Source: Paludibacter sp. (GTDB taxonomy: Bacteria > Bacteroidota > Bacteroidia > Bacteroidales > Paludibacteraceae). Taken from it: DNA of 64,000 bases. Positions 1 through 9,087 of the stretch are shown here, one piece after another (positions within the stretch are counted from its first letter, which is position 1; each line of letters opens with the position of its first letter). A program made the position numbers and the translations under genes. The DNA is taken from positions 744,001 through 808,000 of the forward strand of contig NZ_WASO01000001.1 in assembly GCF_009712605.1 (NCBI RefSeq), read 5' to 3'. A model generated the notes under the pieces. The model did not search any database. It was given only the letters and a program-made list of their open reading frames with translations, and was not told the DNA's origin.

Positions 1-490
1 GGCTCTGTGTGAAGTAGCCGTAACGATAAAGGAATCCGACGGCGGTCATGTCCACACGGCAATCGCTGGCTTCTTTCAGGTAGTCACCGGCCAGAATTCC
101 CAACCCGCCTGAATAAATTTTCAGGATATTGGAGAGGCCGTATTCCATGCTGAAATAAGCTATTGATGGCTTTTTTGTATCGAAAGGAGTTTTTATGTAT
201 TCCTGAAATGAAGCATAAACGGATTCCAGACGCTGCATAAACGCCTGATCATTTTCCAGCTCTTCCAACTTTTCGTAATTCAATCTTTCCAACATTACGA
301 TAGGGTTTCCTTCGCATTCGTTCCAGAGCTTGGAGTCGATGCTCGAAAACATTTCTGTCGCCTCAAAGTTCCACACCCACCATATGTTACGGGAAATCTC
401 GAGTAGCTTTTGCAATTTTTCCGGAACGTGAGAAGTTACCGTAATTTCGTTCCAGTTGGGGTTGTTCACTTTTGATGATTGTAGTTTCAT
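1..490 (-). CDS. glgP: Alpha-glucan (glycogen) phosphorylase, N-terminal part
   Basis: The gene runs off the left edge, so only the first 163 codons are seen. Reading the minus strand from the ATG at 490-488 gives a protein starting MKLQSSKVNNPNWNEI, with SRNIWWVWNFEA near residue 35 and the blocks YFSMEYGLSN and YSGGLGILAGDYLKEASD near residues 112-140. These are the conserved N-terminal blocks of bacterial GT35 alpha-glucan phosphorylases that carry a DUF3417 leader. The family releases glucose-1-phosphate from glycogen in the cytoplasm with pyridoxal phosphate; the PLP lysine lies outside the window. It follows glycogen synthase on the same strand after about 490 bp filled with repeats, so the two may be separately transcribed. 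Confidence 0.93.
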   Translation of the reverse strand, partial: MKLQSSKVNNPNWNEITVTSHVPEKLQKLLEISRNIWWVWNFEATEMFSSIDSKLWNECEGNPIVMLERLNYEKLEELENDQAFMQRLESVYASFQEYIKTPFDTKKPSIAYFSMEYGLSNILKIYSGGLGILAGDYLKEASDCRVDMTAVGFLYRYGYFTQS

Positions 491-692
491 ACGTGAATAA
501 TTTGATTTGTAAATGCCCAATGTAATTCGTTCCGTTTGGGCGGAGCGTGTTACATATAAGTTTGTTAAATGTTGCCTTTTTACCTATCAGCTATCTTGTA
601 GCCGGGTCTGATGATTATTTTTCTTCAATTTTGCAAGCATTGCCATCTGCTTGAATCAAGTGATAAAATATTCTTTTATCGTTTTAATTTGC

Positions 693-757
693 TCTTTGCC
701 TGCGGCAGGCCTTACTTTTTGGCGCAAAAAGTAAGCAAAAACATTGACGGAAAAAAC
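693..757 (+). repeat. Dispersed hairpin repeat, copy 1
   Basis: About 65 bases here recur in inverted orientation at 10146-10212 with only a few differences. The repeat holds two palindromes: GCCTGC/GCAGGC (698-710), and a stem of CTTACTTTTT paired with AAAAAGTAAG (711-735). No coding potential. Both copies are intergenic. Confidence 0.85.
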
Positions 758-760
758 TCG

Positions 761-930
761 TCTTGACTTTTATAGGAAAATGTATTTTATTTTCTGTATT
801 TACCTTCTGACCCCTCCTAACCTCCCCTAAATGGGGAGGAATTCGTCCTTAAAACGAGAAAATTTTGTGCATTTTGCAAAGTTACAGCCCCCATTTAGGG
901 GGTTGGGGGTCAAAATATAAAAAGTCAAGA
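761..930. repeat. MITE-like element A with terminal inverted repeats
   Basis: The ends are inverted repeats: TCTTGACTTTTATA at 761-774 is matched by the reverse complement of 916-930, with one extra base in the T run. Inside lie two hairpins in opposite orientation, a CCTCCCC/GGGGAGG stem at 821-839 and a CCCCC/GGGGG stem at 888-902, flanked by GACCCC-type ends. The same layout recurs at 3554-3776 and 12568-12687. It encodes no protein. Confidence 0.75.
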
Positions 931-980
931 TGTCTTACAAACTGTTTATTGATAAGCAATACAGAGCTTGCGGATATGTA

Positions 981-2612
981 TTATCTTTTTTTGCTTAATG
1001 CAATTGTATATGCCTTGTCGTAATATTCAATAAAATGTTCCCAAAGCGCTTGTTCTGCAATGGCAGCCGCTTTTTTTCGTGCCGACTGAACCTGTATCGG
1101 CGTCAGGGCTGCAAATTGTTCGATTTGCCTTACCAACTCACTTACCACGTCGTCGTAGTTTGAGTCATTGCGGGGAATTACAGCAACTCCCTGATCGATG
1201 TCCTGCTGGTGGTAATTGACCCATTGCCCGAACCCTGACAAGCTGGTGGTGATTGTGGGCACGGAAAATGCCGCACTTTCCATCGGTGTATATCCCCACG
1301 GTTCGTAATACGAAGGGAATACGGTCAGGTCGGTTCCTATCAGCAAGTCATAATAGCTTTTGTTGAAAATTCCGTCTTCGCCGGTAAGATATGACGGTAC
1401 AAATATAATCTTAACTTTAGTTTCTTGTGCATTCGTCAGGTGCGACCAGCTGATCGACGATAAAATCGGATCGTGCCACGGTTCTACCAACTGATGCGTG
1501 ACAAACGGATTCCCATGCGGAACATTGTCATCTCCGTTCAGGTGCTTTTGCAGGTCTTGTCGCGGTCCGGAAATATAGGCCGGCACCATTAAAAACGCTA
1601 CAATTGTGCGCGATAACGTTTGTGAATATTCAAGACGTTTCAATGATTCGATAAAAACGTCAAGTCCTTTGTTCAGAAACTCATAGCGTCCGCCGGTTGC
1701 AACAAACAGGGTATCTTCCGGTAACTGATACGTGAGCAGACATTCGGCTACCTTTTTCAAAGTGTTGCGGGCTTCCTCTTTTTTTATGTTGAACTGCTTT
1801 CCAGTCGGTACAAAATCGTCTTCAAAACCATTGGGAGTAACCACGTCCGGCGCTTTGCACAATAACTGCGTGCATTCACGGGCGGTTATGTCGCTAACGG
1901 TTGTGAAGCAATCGGCGTAATGAGCTGCTTGTTTCTCCACGGAATGTTTCGCCTGCATACTTAACTCGGCAGCCATCTGATCTCCGTCATAATGCGCCAG
2001 ATAATCATACAGCGGTTTGTGATTCCCTGCAATCGATCTTCCTATTGAAGTGGCATGAGTCGTAAAAACGGTAGCTACCTCAGGAGTATATCGTTTCAGA
2101 AAGAATAATCCGAATGTTGTCATCCACTCGTTAAAGTGGGCGATGATTTTCTTCCCTTTCAGTTTATAGTAGCGATAGTAGCTATCGATCACAATTCCGA
2201 CTGCGTAGCCGAACATGGCAGAGTCGTGATAATCGCCGTAAGCATGCAGCGAGTCAACACCATACCACTCCCAAACCTGACGGTAAAGATTGTTGCGTTG
2301 CAAATGCAGTGTCGAGAAATCGACCAGCAAAGCAATGGGGCTGCCAGGGATATTCCATCTGCCTGAGCGAACTTTTATGCCATTGTATTTTGCAAGCTCC
2401 TCTTTCCAGTCGGCAAATAATGCAGTGTCTTCAGTGAAATCCGGATGAGCAGAAGCACCTAAATCGGGTCCGAGAAATATCAGATGATCTTTCAGTCGTT
2501 GTTGTAAAACAGATGCCCGTGTCGATAAAACTGTGTAAATTCCACCTACTTTATTGCATACTTCCCAACTCGTTTCAAAAACGTAGTCGGGTGTTATGTA
2601 ATTGTTATTCAT
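981..2612 (-). CDS. glgA: Glycogen synthase, eukaryotic-like GT3 type
   Basis: Cytoplasmic glycosyltransferase that extends alpha-1,4-glucan chains from a nucleotide sugar. Near residue 12 it carries ETSWEVCNKVGGIYTVL, the nucleotide-sugar binding signature of fungal and animal glycogen synthases. Near residue 437 it has EPWGYTPMES, which holds the two glutamates of the retaining GT-B active site. The length (543 residues) fits the shorter bacterial members of GT3. The open frame begins at a TTG directly before an ATG; I chose the ATG at 2612, with a -7 box TATCTTTG at 2642-2635. Glycogen phosphorylase lies downstream on the same strand and branching enzyme is at 25.7 kb. Whether the donor is UDP- or ADP-glucose cannot be read from the sequence. 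Confidence 0.93.
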   Translation of the reverse strand: MNNNYITPDYVFETSWEVCNKVGGIYTVLSTRASVLQQRLKDHLIFLGPDLGASAHPDFTEDTALFADWKEELAKYNGIKVRSGRWNIPGSPIALLVDFSTLHLQRNNLYRQVWEWYGVDSLHAYGDYHDSAMFGYAVGIVIDSYYRYYKLKGKKIIAHFNEWMTTFGLFFLKRYTPEVATVFTTHATSIGRSIAGNHKPLYDYLAHYDGDQMAAELSMQAKHSVEKQAAHYADCFTTVSDITARECTQLLCKAPDVVTPNGFEDDFVPTGKQFNIKKEEARNTLKKVAECLLTYQLPEDTLFVATGGRYEFLNKGLDVFIESLKRLEYSQTLSRTIVAFLMVPAYISGPRQDLQKHLNGDDNVPHGNPFVTHQLVEPWHDPILSSISWSHLTNAQETKVKIIFVPSYLTGEDGIFNKSYYDLLIGTDLTVFPSYYEPWGYTPMESAAFSVPTITTSLSGFGQWVNYHQQDIDQGVAVIPRNDSNYDDVVSELVRQIEQFAALTPIQVQSARKKAAAIAEQALWEHFIEYYDKAYTIALSKKR

Positions 2613-2634
2613 CAAATTATACGTTATTGCGTTA

Positions 2635-2642
2635 CAAAGATA
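2635..2642 (-). promoter_or_regulatory. Promoter -7 box of glgA
   Basis: TATCTTTG on the minus strand matches the Bacteroidetes consensus TAnnTTTG and lies 23 bp upstream of the chosen ATG. Confidence 0.7.
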
Positions 2643-2757
2643 GTTTTTTTTTTTAATCCGACAAGTTGAATCGGACCGGGTTAACGTTCTATACCCCGCA
2701 AACGATTGTATTTGTAAAGCTCTTGAACGTTATTTAGGCTATCTTAGGGAATGTATT

Positions 2758-3474
2758 TTATAATTTAAGATAAAACGCCTGTAACATACGGGCGAAATCT
2801 TCGGAGTAGTGATGTCGTATGCCGGATTCGATGGTGATAGTGTCTTCCAAAAGCAGTTTTTGTGTTTTGGCTAAGGCAATTAAAAGCCGTTTTGGACTGG
2901 ATGCCGGAGTTGGAAACACCAATGTCTTACGGGTGCAGAATAGTTTATAATCAGCGGTTTTCTCCAGAAGAAGTTCTCCTTCGGTCACCGGTAAAATCAG
3001 ATAAACAGAGCCATTGGCAGAAAGAAGTTCGCGACAGTTGATAAGTAGCGTATCTTGCGTAAGGTGTGCCGTGTGTCGTGCGAGTGTACGTTTTTTGTCA
3101 GGAGAATGTAAAGACTTATGAAAATAGGGCGGATTGGAAACAATGGCGTCAAAAGCGGCATTGGCGGTTAGTGCATACTGTTCGAGTGACGCATGATGTA
3201 CCGTCAACCGTTCTTGCCAGGGCGACCGTTTGAAATTTTCTTCAGCCTGTGTCACGGCGGTCTCTTCTATGTCAATGGCAGTGATGTGGGCTGTCGGATT
3301 TCGTTGAGCCGCCATCAGTGCAATCAGTCCGCTTCCTGTTCCTACATCGAGTATCGTTTTTGCCTCATCAACAGCAGCCCAGGCTCCCAGTAATACGCCG
3401 TCTGTTCCTACCTTCATGGCGCATTTGTCGTGCCATACGGTAAATTGCTTGAATTGGAAATATGGATTCGGCAT
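2758..3474 (-). CDS. trmN6: tRNA1(Val) adenine-37 N6-methyltransferase, TrmN6 family
   Basis: Predicted SAM-dependent methylase that makes m6A37 in tRNA1(Val), as E. coli YfiC does. Residues 43-49 (DVGTGSG) form the SAM-binding loop. NPPY at residues 114-117 is the catalytic motif of adenine N6-methylases. The N-terminal block FTVWHDKCAMKVGTDGVLLG is typical of this subfamily. At 238 residues it is full length. It is a single minus-strand gene. Because several class I methylases share this core, the exact RNA target is inferred from the family. Confidence 0.88.
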   Translation of the reverse strand: MPNPYFQFKQFTVWHDKCAMKVGTDGVLLGAWAAVDEAKTILDVGTGSGLIALMAAQRNPTAHITAIDIEETAVTQAEENFKRSPWQERLTVHHASLEQYALTANAAFDAIVSNPPYFHKSLHSPDKKRTLARHTAHLTQDTLLINCRELLSANGSVYLILPVTEGELLLEKTADYKLFCTRKTLVFPTPASSPKRLLIALAKTQKLLLEDTITIESGIRHHYSEDFARMLQAFYLKL

Positions 3475-3553
3475 ATGTGTCAGGTAGTGAGGTGGTGAGA
3501 CAATGAGGATGTGAGAAGACGCGCAGAGAACGAGTTGGGATAAAAATAACGAA

Positions 3554-3776
3554 GATGTCTCAAAAGGGATATTGATTTTATAATAACTTACGAATCGAAA
3601 ATAGATATTTGTTCTTATACCCCAAACCCCTGAAGGGGCTATAAATCTGCTATGTTGATTGGTGCAAAAGTCCCCTTAAGGGAATCGCAGATCAGCGAAG
3701 CTAATTAGGGGTGAAAAAATGGAATAACCTTTCCGTTTACAAGTTTATCAATAAAAACATTTTCTTTTGAGACATC
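3554..3776. repeat. MITE-like element B with 13-bp perfect terminal inverted repeats
   Basis: GATGTCTCAAAAG at 3554-3566 is exactly the reverse complement of 3764-3776. Weaker similarity continues inward for about 30 bases on both sides. The core has an ACCCC-started C-rich/G-rich hairpin (3619-3640) and a facing CCCCTTAAGGG palindrome near 3671, ending in AGGGGT near 3712. It fills the gap between trmN6 and the barrel gene; no gene is present. Confidence 0.75.
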
Positions 3777-3793
3777 CTCATTACGAATGAATA

Positions 3794-5491
3794 TCAGAAC
3801 GAAACGGCTGCTCCGATTTGCCAGTTCAGTCCGAGAGAATCATACCCGTAGTATGTCTGGTATTTGGTTCCCATTACATTGTTCAGGCGAATAAAAGCGG
3901 TCAGCCAGTCGCTGTATGAATAAGAAGCTCCGAGGCTAAGATCATTTACATTTTTCATCTTTACCGATTCCGCGCCGTACAAATATGCATATCTGCCACC
4001 GGCAAAATAGTAGTTGGCATTCACGAAAACATTGCGGGTAATTTTGGCTTCGCCTCCAATTTCTATTTCAGTGGAGGGTTTCATCCAAGCTTTGGTAAGT
4101 GTTTTCGTGTCCCAATTATTGTATGTGGCATTGATGTGTGCCAAAAACCGGTCTTTCCAGTTGTATGCAACATTCAGTTTGGCAGCTACCACACTGGCTT
4201 TGTCATAGAGAACGTTGAAGGTTGGCTTCAATATTGTTGCATAGTTGTATAGATAACTGGTATTTGCTAATATCAGATCATAAACATATTGCGGTTCGTA
4301 CTGGTTTGCATAAAAATATTGCTTGTTGTACGATTTGTAATCAACAGAACCGTTGATCAAAAGACCAGCTAAAGGGGAGAATTTGATGCCTCCAAATACA
4401 TCGATCGGAGCATATGAGTCATCCACCCTTAACGTCGGTGCAATGTAGTAGTTTTCGTCTGTAATCTTCTGCATCGAATTGACAGAGTATTCACCTGTAA
4501 TACCTGCATAAAGTGTTACGGTTTTAATCAGGTTAACCTGTGCTGAAACATCAGGCATCAGATTGAAGGATTTCCCTTTGCCGTTGATCGAAAAATAATC
4601 TTTCAGCCCTAAGCGAACGCTCCACTCGTCTCCTTTCAGGTTGAAATAAGGGTTTACACCAATAATCGAATGGCTCGGATATAGTTGTTGACCCTGGAAT
4701 TTGGCATAAAACATGTTGTAATCGTCAATTGCCAAACCGATACGATGTTCTCCGATGGGTAAGTCGATGTTGCCGGTGATATGAACCATTTGTTCGCCCA
4801 AGCCAGTACCGGGAGTCAGGTTGTTGTACTGAACGTCGGCTTTGTATGCAATGGCTTCAGCATCTCCTTTTGATTTAATGCCTGCTTTCAGCCCAAAATT
4901 GATAAAACTATTGGTCGAGTCTTTGTAGTTTGCTGTGTAGTTGTTGAAATACTGACCGTTGGTTCCGTAGTAGTTAAATCCGTTGCGTTTGAAATAGGCC
5001 CCCATACTCAGGTCGAAGTTTTCAAGGTGGGTGACGTAATTCAGTCCGAAGTTAGTGATCCACTGGCGTTGCGTGTTGCCAAAAAGTCCGTGGATGTGAG
5101 TGTCGAAAGTGAGCGATTGAGTGCCGTCATCCACAATGGGGTAGAACACGTCACCCAAAACTGTTCCGTACATTCCGAAACCTAACAGGGCGTATCCCTT
5201 TTTATAGGTGTTCTGATCCAGATGAATTGCTGCTGCCGGCCACTTGTTGACTTCGTATTCCGGTTTGAGTAAATTCATTTTTTCAGAATAAACGGCTTCG
5301 GTCTTTTTAATTTCCGGTTCTGTGATTATAGGGGTAATATCCAGCTTGTCGGTGTTTTTGATTGTTGGTACGTAATCACGCTCAATAACGACATTGCGCC
5401 TTGCTATCGTGTCGTTTTTGTTGCTCTGCGCTGCAATAATCTGGCATCCGGCCACGAAGGCAGTGAGGATAAAACAGGTTGTTTTCTTCAT
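3794..5491 (-). CDS. Outer-membrane beta-barrel protein, function unknown
   Basis: A 565-residue secreted protein. I chose the ATG at 5491 because MKKTTCFILTAFVAGCQIIAAQ is then a clean signal peptide and the start lies 34 bp behind the upstream stop; the longer frame would overlap the TPR gene. After a short, charged periplasmic stretch (about residues 25-75) the rest is a run of amphipathic, aromatic-rich strands ending in a terminal Phe, as in outer-membrane barrels. It has no TonB plug domain that I can see. It is very probably cotranscribed with the large TPR protein before it, suggesting a two-protein envelope complex. Relatives are usually annotated only as TonB-receptor-like or hypothetical. 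Confidence 0.7.
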   Translation of the reverse strand: MKKTTCFILTAFVAGCQIIAAQSNKNDTIARRNVVIERDYVPTIKNTDKLDITPIITEPEIKKTEAVYSEKMNLLKPEYEVNKWPAAAIHLDQNTYKKGYALLGFGMYGTVLGDVFYPIVDDGTQSLTFDTHIHGLFGNTQRQWITNFGLNYVTHLENFDLSMGAYFKRNGFNYYGTNGQYFNNYTANYKDSTNSFINFGLKAGIKSKGDAEAIAYKADVQYNNLTPGTGLGEQMVHITGNIDLPIGEHRIGLAIDDYNMFYAKFQGQQLYPSHSIIGVNPYFNLKGDEWSVRLGLKDYFSINGKGKSFNLMPDVSAQVNLIKTVTLYAGITGEYSVNSMQKITDENYYIAPTLRVDDSYAPIDVFGGIKFSPLAGLLINGSVDYKSYNKQYFYANQYEPQYVYDLILANTSYLYNYATILKPTFNVLYDKASVVAAKLNVAYNWKDRFLAHINATYNNWDTKTLTKAWMKPSTEIEIGGEAKITRNVFVNANYYFAGGRYAYLYGAESVKMKNVNDLSLGASYSYSDWLTAFIRLNNVMGTKYQTYYGYDSLGLNWQIGAAVSF

Positions 5492-5525
5492 TGTTTCGGA
5501 GTTTTTTATAATTCGTGAACGGTTT

Positions 5526-8500
5526 TTATTTTGGAGTTGCAGACTTTTCAATATCCTGCAATTTCTGTTTTACAATCGATAAAATATCGTCCTGTTGGTG
5601 ATAGTTGTCCTGAAGCGTCAGCAAATATTGCTTTGCCTGGAAGTTGTCTCCCCGTTTGACATAAATATCCGATAAAAGGATAAAGCTTTTGGCCAGCCAA
5701 TACTGGTGCGGCGTGTTCAGGTTGATAAAACTCATCACTTCGGCTTCCGATTTTTTCAGGTCTTGTTTCTGGAAATAATAGTTAGCCAGCTCGTATTTGG
5801 CTTCGGCTCCAAAAACAGTACGCACATTTTTCGAAAGTACCGTCAAATCGTTGAAAGCGCTGTCGGATTTGTTGATTGCCAGATAGGCTTTTGCTCTGTA
5901 GAAGCGTGCTTCAGTCGACATGTCAGAAGACGACAGGTTGTTGTTGAGTATCCGGTTCGCACTCTTGATTGTACTTCCGTAATCGTTAGTGAGGTGACTG
6001 CATCTGAGCACTCCGAGACTGGCCGCTTCCTGATATTCTTTGTTGGACGTTGTTGCTTCCAGTGTTTTGAAAAAGTTGAGAGATGCGGCGTAATCCTTTT
6101 TGTCGTAGGTGATGGATGCGCATTGAGCCAGCGCTTGTTCCATGTATGGGTTACCCTGAATTTCTGTCAGTTTTTTATAGTTGGTCAGAGCTTCGTCTGT
6201 TTTCTGCTGTTGCATGTAACTGTCGGCCAGATAATAGGTGGCTTTGATGCAATAGTTGCCCTGAGGACAATATTTTGCCAGATAATTGGAAAACAAAGTG
6301 GCAGCCTCGGGAAGTTTGCCGTTCAGATAAACCTTTTCGGCAGTGGTGTATACCAGCGAATCTTCCATTACCGCAGTAATGTCGGTGCTTTTGCCCAACG
6401 ATCGGCGATAACTTACATAGCCTTCTGCATCCGACTGATCGACGTAGAGATTTTCGATGTTCTCCATGGCCACTTTAGCTTCCGAACTGCCAGGGTAGCT
6501 GTTTACCACCTGCTTGTAGGCAGTTAAGGCTTCTTTCTTGTTGCTGGTATTGGAGTATGCCAATCCGATTTCAAGAGCTGCTTTGCGGGTGAACTCACTA
6601 TTCGGATACTTCTTAATCAGTGTATTGTAAGTTTCTATCGCTTTGTCATATTGTTCGATGATGATATATGACCGGCCAATCTCATAGTAAGCGTTGGCAG
6701 CGTAATTCGAGGTCGGGAAGTTTTCAATTAGCTTGTTCAGCTCAGTGATTTTGCCGCGATAATTTTTCTGGAGTCCGTAGATAAATGCAATTTGATATTC
6801 TGCATAGTCGCTACCGGCTTTCCCTTTGGCAACCACCTGCGCATAATATTTATGAGCGTTGATGAAGTCGCGGGTCATGTAATAGCAATCGCCGATACGG
6901 ATAAGCGCATCGATGTATGTCGGCGACATTGCTTCGTGTTCTCCTCCTGCAAAACGCATGAAGGCAAGCAAACTCTGCTTGTAGTCGTGGGAAATGAATT
7001 TGCAGTAAGCAAGATCGTAGTATGACAAATGGAAATTGGCATCCCGGCTACTTCTCGGATCGTCCTGATATGTGTTGAAATCGCTTTCTGCCTTTGCATA
7101 TTCGCCGGCACGGTAATAGCTTTCTCCTCTCCAGAAGTAAATCTGAACTAATGACGGACGGTGTGATGTGACTGCCAGAGCTTCTGTCAGGTTAGCAATG
7201 GCTCCCGGATAATTCTTTTTGTCAAATTGCTCAACACCTAAATGGAACAGTATGTTTTCTTTTGCGGAGATGACCTGCACATTGCTGGTTTTGAGTTTGT
7301 TGATTGCGTTTAAGGCCGCCGTATAGTCTTTTGACTGAATCAAAGCAGTTGCAAGACGGCTATTGATTTCGTCAGCATATTTTGAATTTGGGAAAATGCT
7401 AAGGAAATTGTCGAAGGCTTTTACAGTTTCTCCGAAATGAGCGTTTGATTCATAAGTAGAAAGTGCATAATTGTATAAAGCTTCTTCCTGAGCTCCTTTG
7501 TCAAAGGTCAGTTTGCCGGCATTGGCATAGGCCATTTGAGCTTTCAGACGGTCGTTTGTCTTCGTATAGGCATTCCCGAGAGCCAGATATGCATTCTGAC
7601 CGAGTGCATCGGTTTCGCCGGCTACTTTTGTTAAAGGCATTACAGCCTGATCGTAGGCTCCGGATTGCATGCACGACATTCCCCACATGTAGAACGAAGT
7701 GCGTGAAAGTTGTTTGTCCGTTGTAAAGGCTCTGGAAAAATCGGTTGCCGCCAGTTTGTAATCCTGATCGCGGTAAGCGCATTCGCCCATGATGCGGTAC
7801 ACTTCTCCGTTTTTCGGGTTATTGGGGTTGATTTCTAGGATGCTTTTTCCATACGATTTTACCTTGTCGTATTCTTTCTGTTTGGCATAAATCTGGATGA
7901 TGTAGTAAGGCGCCAGGGGTGAAAATTCCGGTTGATTCTGGATGGTTTCGAAATAAGGCAGGGCAGTGTCGTAATTGCCCAGCGCATATTCGCTGTATCC
8001 GTAATAGTAGTTGGCTGTCTTGTCATATTTTTCAACGCCGATCAATGGTTTGAACTGATCGCGCGCCTTGGTAAATTCATTGACGGCAGTGTAGCAGTAT
8101 CCCAGTGCAAAATGATATAAATTCTCATCGGAAGTGTTGAGCTTTTTGATGCTGACTTTGTCTAGTTCCTTGATGGCTGCTGTATATTGCTTTTGTTCGA
8201 ACAGTAAGATTCCTAAGCGAAATTTCACATTGTTAAGCATCGATGTGCCCGGATATTTTTCAACATAAGCCGTCAGAAGATCTGTGGCATCGGATTGTCT
8301 CAGTTCGTATGCGTTAGCGGCAATAAAGTATTCTGCTTCCTGAATTTTACTCTTGTCAGAAGGGTCTGCTGTTTGCAGATATGTTTGCAGACTATGTTCA
8401 GAGGCTGAGAACTGTTGTTGCAGATATTGCTCTTTGCCCTCCTGGAAGGCGCGTGCAGGGTTACTGTACGTGTATGTCTGTTGAGCCTGGAGGCTCAGTA

Positions 8501-8540
8501 GGGATGTAAACCCTACACATAGCAAGGTGATTTTCTTCAT
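5526..8540 (-). CDS. Large periplasmic tetratricopeptide-repeat protein
   Basis: 1004 residues with a signal peptide (MKKITLLCVGFTSLLSLQAQ) and then almost continuous TPR helices. Typical units include YYEIGRSYIIIEQYDKAIETY near residue 650 and ALGYCYTAVNEFTKARDQF near residue 145. No catalytic motif was found. TPR proteins of this kind act as binding scaffolds in the periplasm or at the inner face of the outer membrane. It is the first gene of a probable two-gene operon with the barrel protein 34 bp downstream, and has its own TATTTTTG -7 box at 8568-8561. Similar proteins include YbgF/BamD-like outer-membrane assembly factors, but this one is far larger. Confidence 0.85.
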   Translation of the reverse strand: MKKITLLCVGFTSLLSLQAQQTYTYSNPARAFQEGKEQYLQQQFSASEHSLQTYLQTADPSDKSKIQEAEYFIAANAYELRQSDATDLLTAYVEKYPGTSMLNNVKFRLGILLFEQKQYTAAIKELDKVSIKKLNTSDENLYHFALGYCYTAVNEFTKARDQFKPLIGVEKYDKTANYYYGYSEYALGNYDTALPYFETIQNQPEFSPLAPYYIIQIYAKQKEYDKVKSYGKSILEINPNNPKNGEVYRIMGECAYRDQDYKLAATDFSRAFTTDKQLSRTSFYMWGMSCMQSGAYDQAVMPLTKVAGETDALGQNAYLALGNAYTKTNDRLKAQMAYANAGKLTFDKGAQEEALYNYALSTYESNAHFGETVKAFDNFLSIFPNSKYADEINSRLATALIQSKDYTAALNAINKLKTSNVQVISAKENILFHLGVEQFDKKNYPGAIANLTEALAVTSHRPSLVQIYFWRGESYYRAGEYAKAESDFNTYQDDPRSSRDANFHLSYYDLAYCKFISHDYKQSLLAFMRFAGGEHEAMSPTYIDALIRIGDCYYMTRDFINAHKYYAQVVAKGKAGSDYAEYQIAFIYGLQKNYRGKITELNKLIENFPTSNYAANAYYEIGRSYIIIEQYDKAIETYNTLIKKYPNSEFTRKAALEIGLAYSNTSNKKEALTAYKQVVNSYPGSSEAKVAMENIENLYVDQSDAEGYVSYRRSLGKSTDITAVMEDSLVYTTAEKVYLNGKLPEAATLFSNYLAKYCPQGNYCIKATYYLADSYMQQQKTDEALTNYKKLTEIQGNPYMEQALAQCASITYDKKDYAASLNFFKTLEATTSNKEYQEAASLGVLRCSHLTNDYGSTIKSANRILNNNLSSSDMSTEARFYRAKAYLAINKSDSAFNDLTVLSKNVRTVFGAEAKYELANYYFQKQDLKKSEAEVMSFINLNTPHQYWLAKSFILLSDIYVKRGDNFQAKQYLLTLQDNYHQQDDILSIVKQKLQDIEKSATPK

Positions 8541-8560
8541 GGGGAATATTTATTTACAAG

Positions 8561-8568
8561 CAAAAATA
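8561..8568 (-). promoter_or_regulatory. Promoter -7 box of the TPR/barrel operon
   Basis: TATTTTTG on the minus strand, 20 bp upstream of the ATG at 8540. Confidence 0.6.
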
Positions 8569-8702
8569 GGCATTTTTGATGGTTCGATCCCTGCCGGTAG
8601 TATTAAAAGATGTCAAGTTTGGCAAGGCTGGCACAACGAACCGTTGACAGTTGGTTAACGCACAAGGCGTAGATATATTGTCATTCCGGTTCTTTAAAAA
8701 GA

Positions 8703-8731
8703 AAAAAGCTATCTGCAAGAGATAGCTTTTT
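8703..8731 (-). terminator. Rho-independent terminator of rpsO
   Basis: A 12-bp perfect stem (8703-8714 with 8720-8731) around a 5-base loop lies just past the rpsO stop, with a T-rich run on the minus strand. Confidence 0.85.
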
Positions 8732-8749
8732 AATCCGTTTAGGTAGCAC

Positions 8750-9022
8750 TTATTTTCTGATACCCAATTCTTTGATGATGCTACGGTAACGTTCGATATC
8801 TTTGCTCTTCAAGTAGTCGAGCAAACGACGACGTTTTCCTACCAACATAACCAAAGCTCTTTCAGTGCTATAATCTTTTGCGTTGATCTTCAAGTGTTCG
8901 GTCAACGAGCTGATACGGTATGAAAATAATGCTATCTGAGCTTCAGGAGACCCAGTGTCAGTATTCGACTTTCCGTACTTGCCAAAGATTTCTTGTTTTT
9001 TTTCTGCTGTTAAATAAGACAT
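8750..9022 (-). CDS. rpsO: 30S ribosomal protein S15
   Basis: 90 residues, the normal length of bacterial S15. It carries the conserved block NTDTGSPEAQIALFSYRI (residues 20-37) and LVGKRRRLLDYLK (residues 61-73). S15 binds the central domain of 16S rRNA early in small-subunit assembly. Single gene with its own -7 box (TAACTTTG, 9058-9051) and a strong terminator. Confidence 0.98.
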   Translation of the reverse strand: MSYLTAEKKQEIFGKYGKSNTDTGSPEAQIALFSYRISSLTEHLKINAKDYSTERALVMLVGKRRRLLDYLKSKDIERYRSIIKELGIRK

Positions 9023-9050
9023 GAATGTATATTTTGAAAATTTGACGGCG

Positions 9051-9058
9051 CAAAGTTA
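9051..9058 (-). promoter_or_regulatory. Promoter -7 box of rpsO
   Basis: TAACTTTG on the minus strand, 28 bp upstream of the rpsO ATG. Confidence 0.7.
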
Positions 9059-9087
9059 CGACTTTGTTTTTGCTTCTGCAACAAATT

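Larger units (their letters stand above)
491..980. other. Intergenic region between glgA and glgP, filled with repeats
   Basis: No open frame here looks like a gene. The stretch holds one copy of a dispersed hairpin repeat (693-757) and a MITE-like element (761-930), followed by a short AT-rich arm at about 929-957 that resembles one end of the element at 3554-3776. I saw no clear TAnnTTTG promoter for glgP. Confidence 0.7.

Noticed and set aside
5706-6527. 273-codon plus-strand open frame inside the TPR gene
   Set aside because: It lies antisense to a clear TPR coding sequence, has Cys/Phe/Val-rich shadow composition, and lacks promoter and family motifs.
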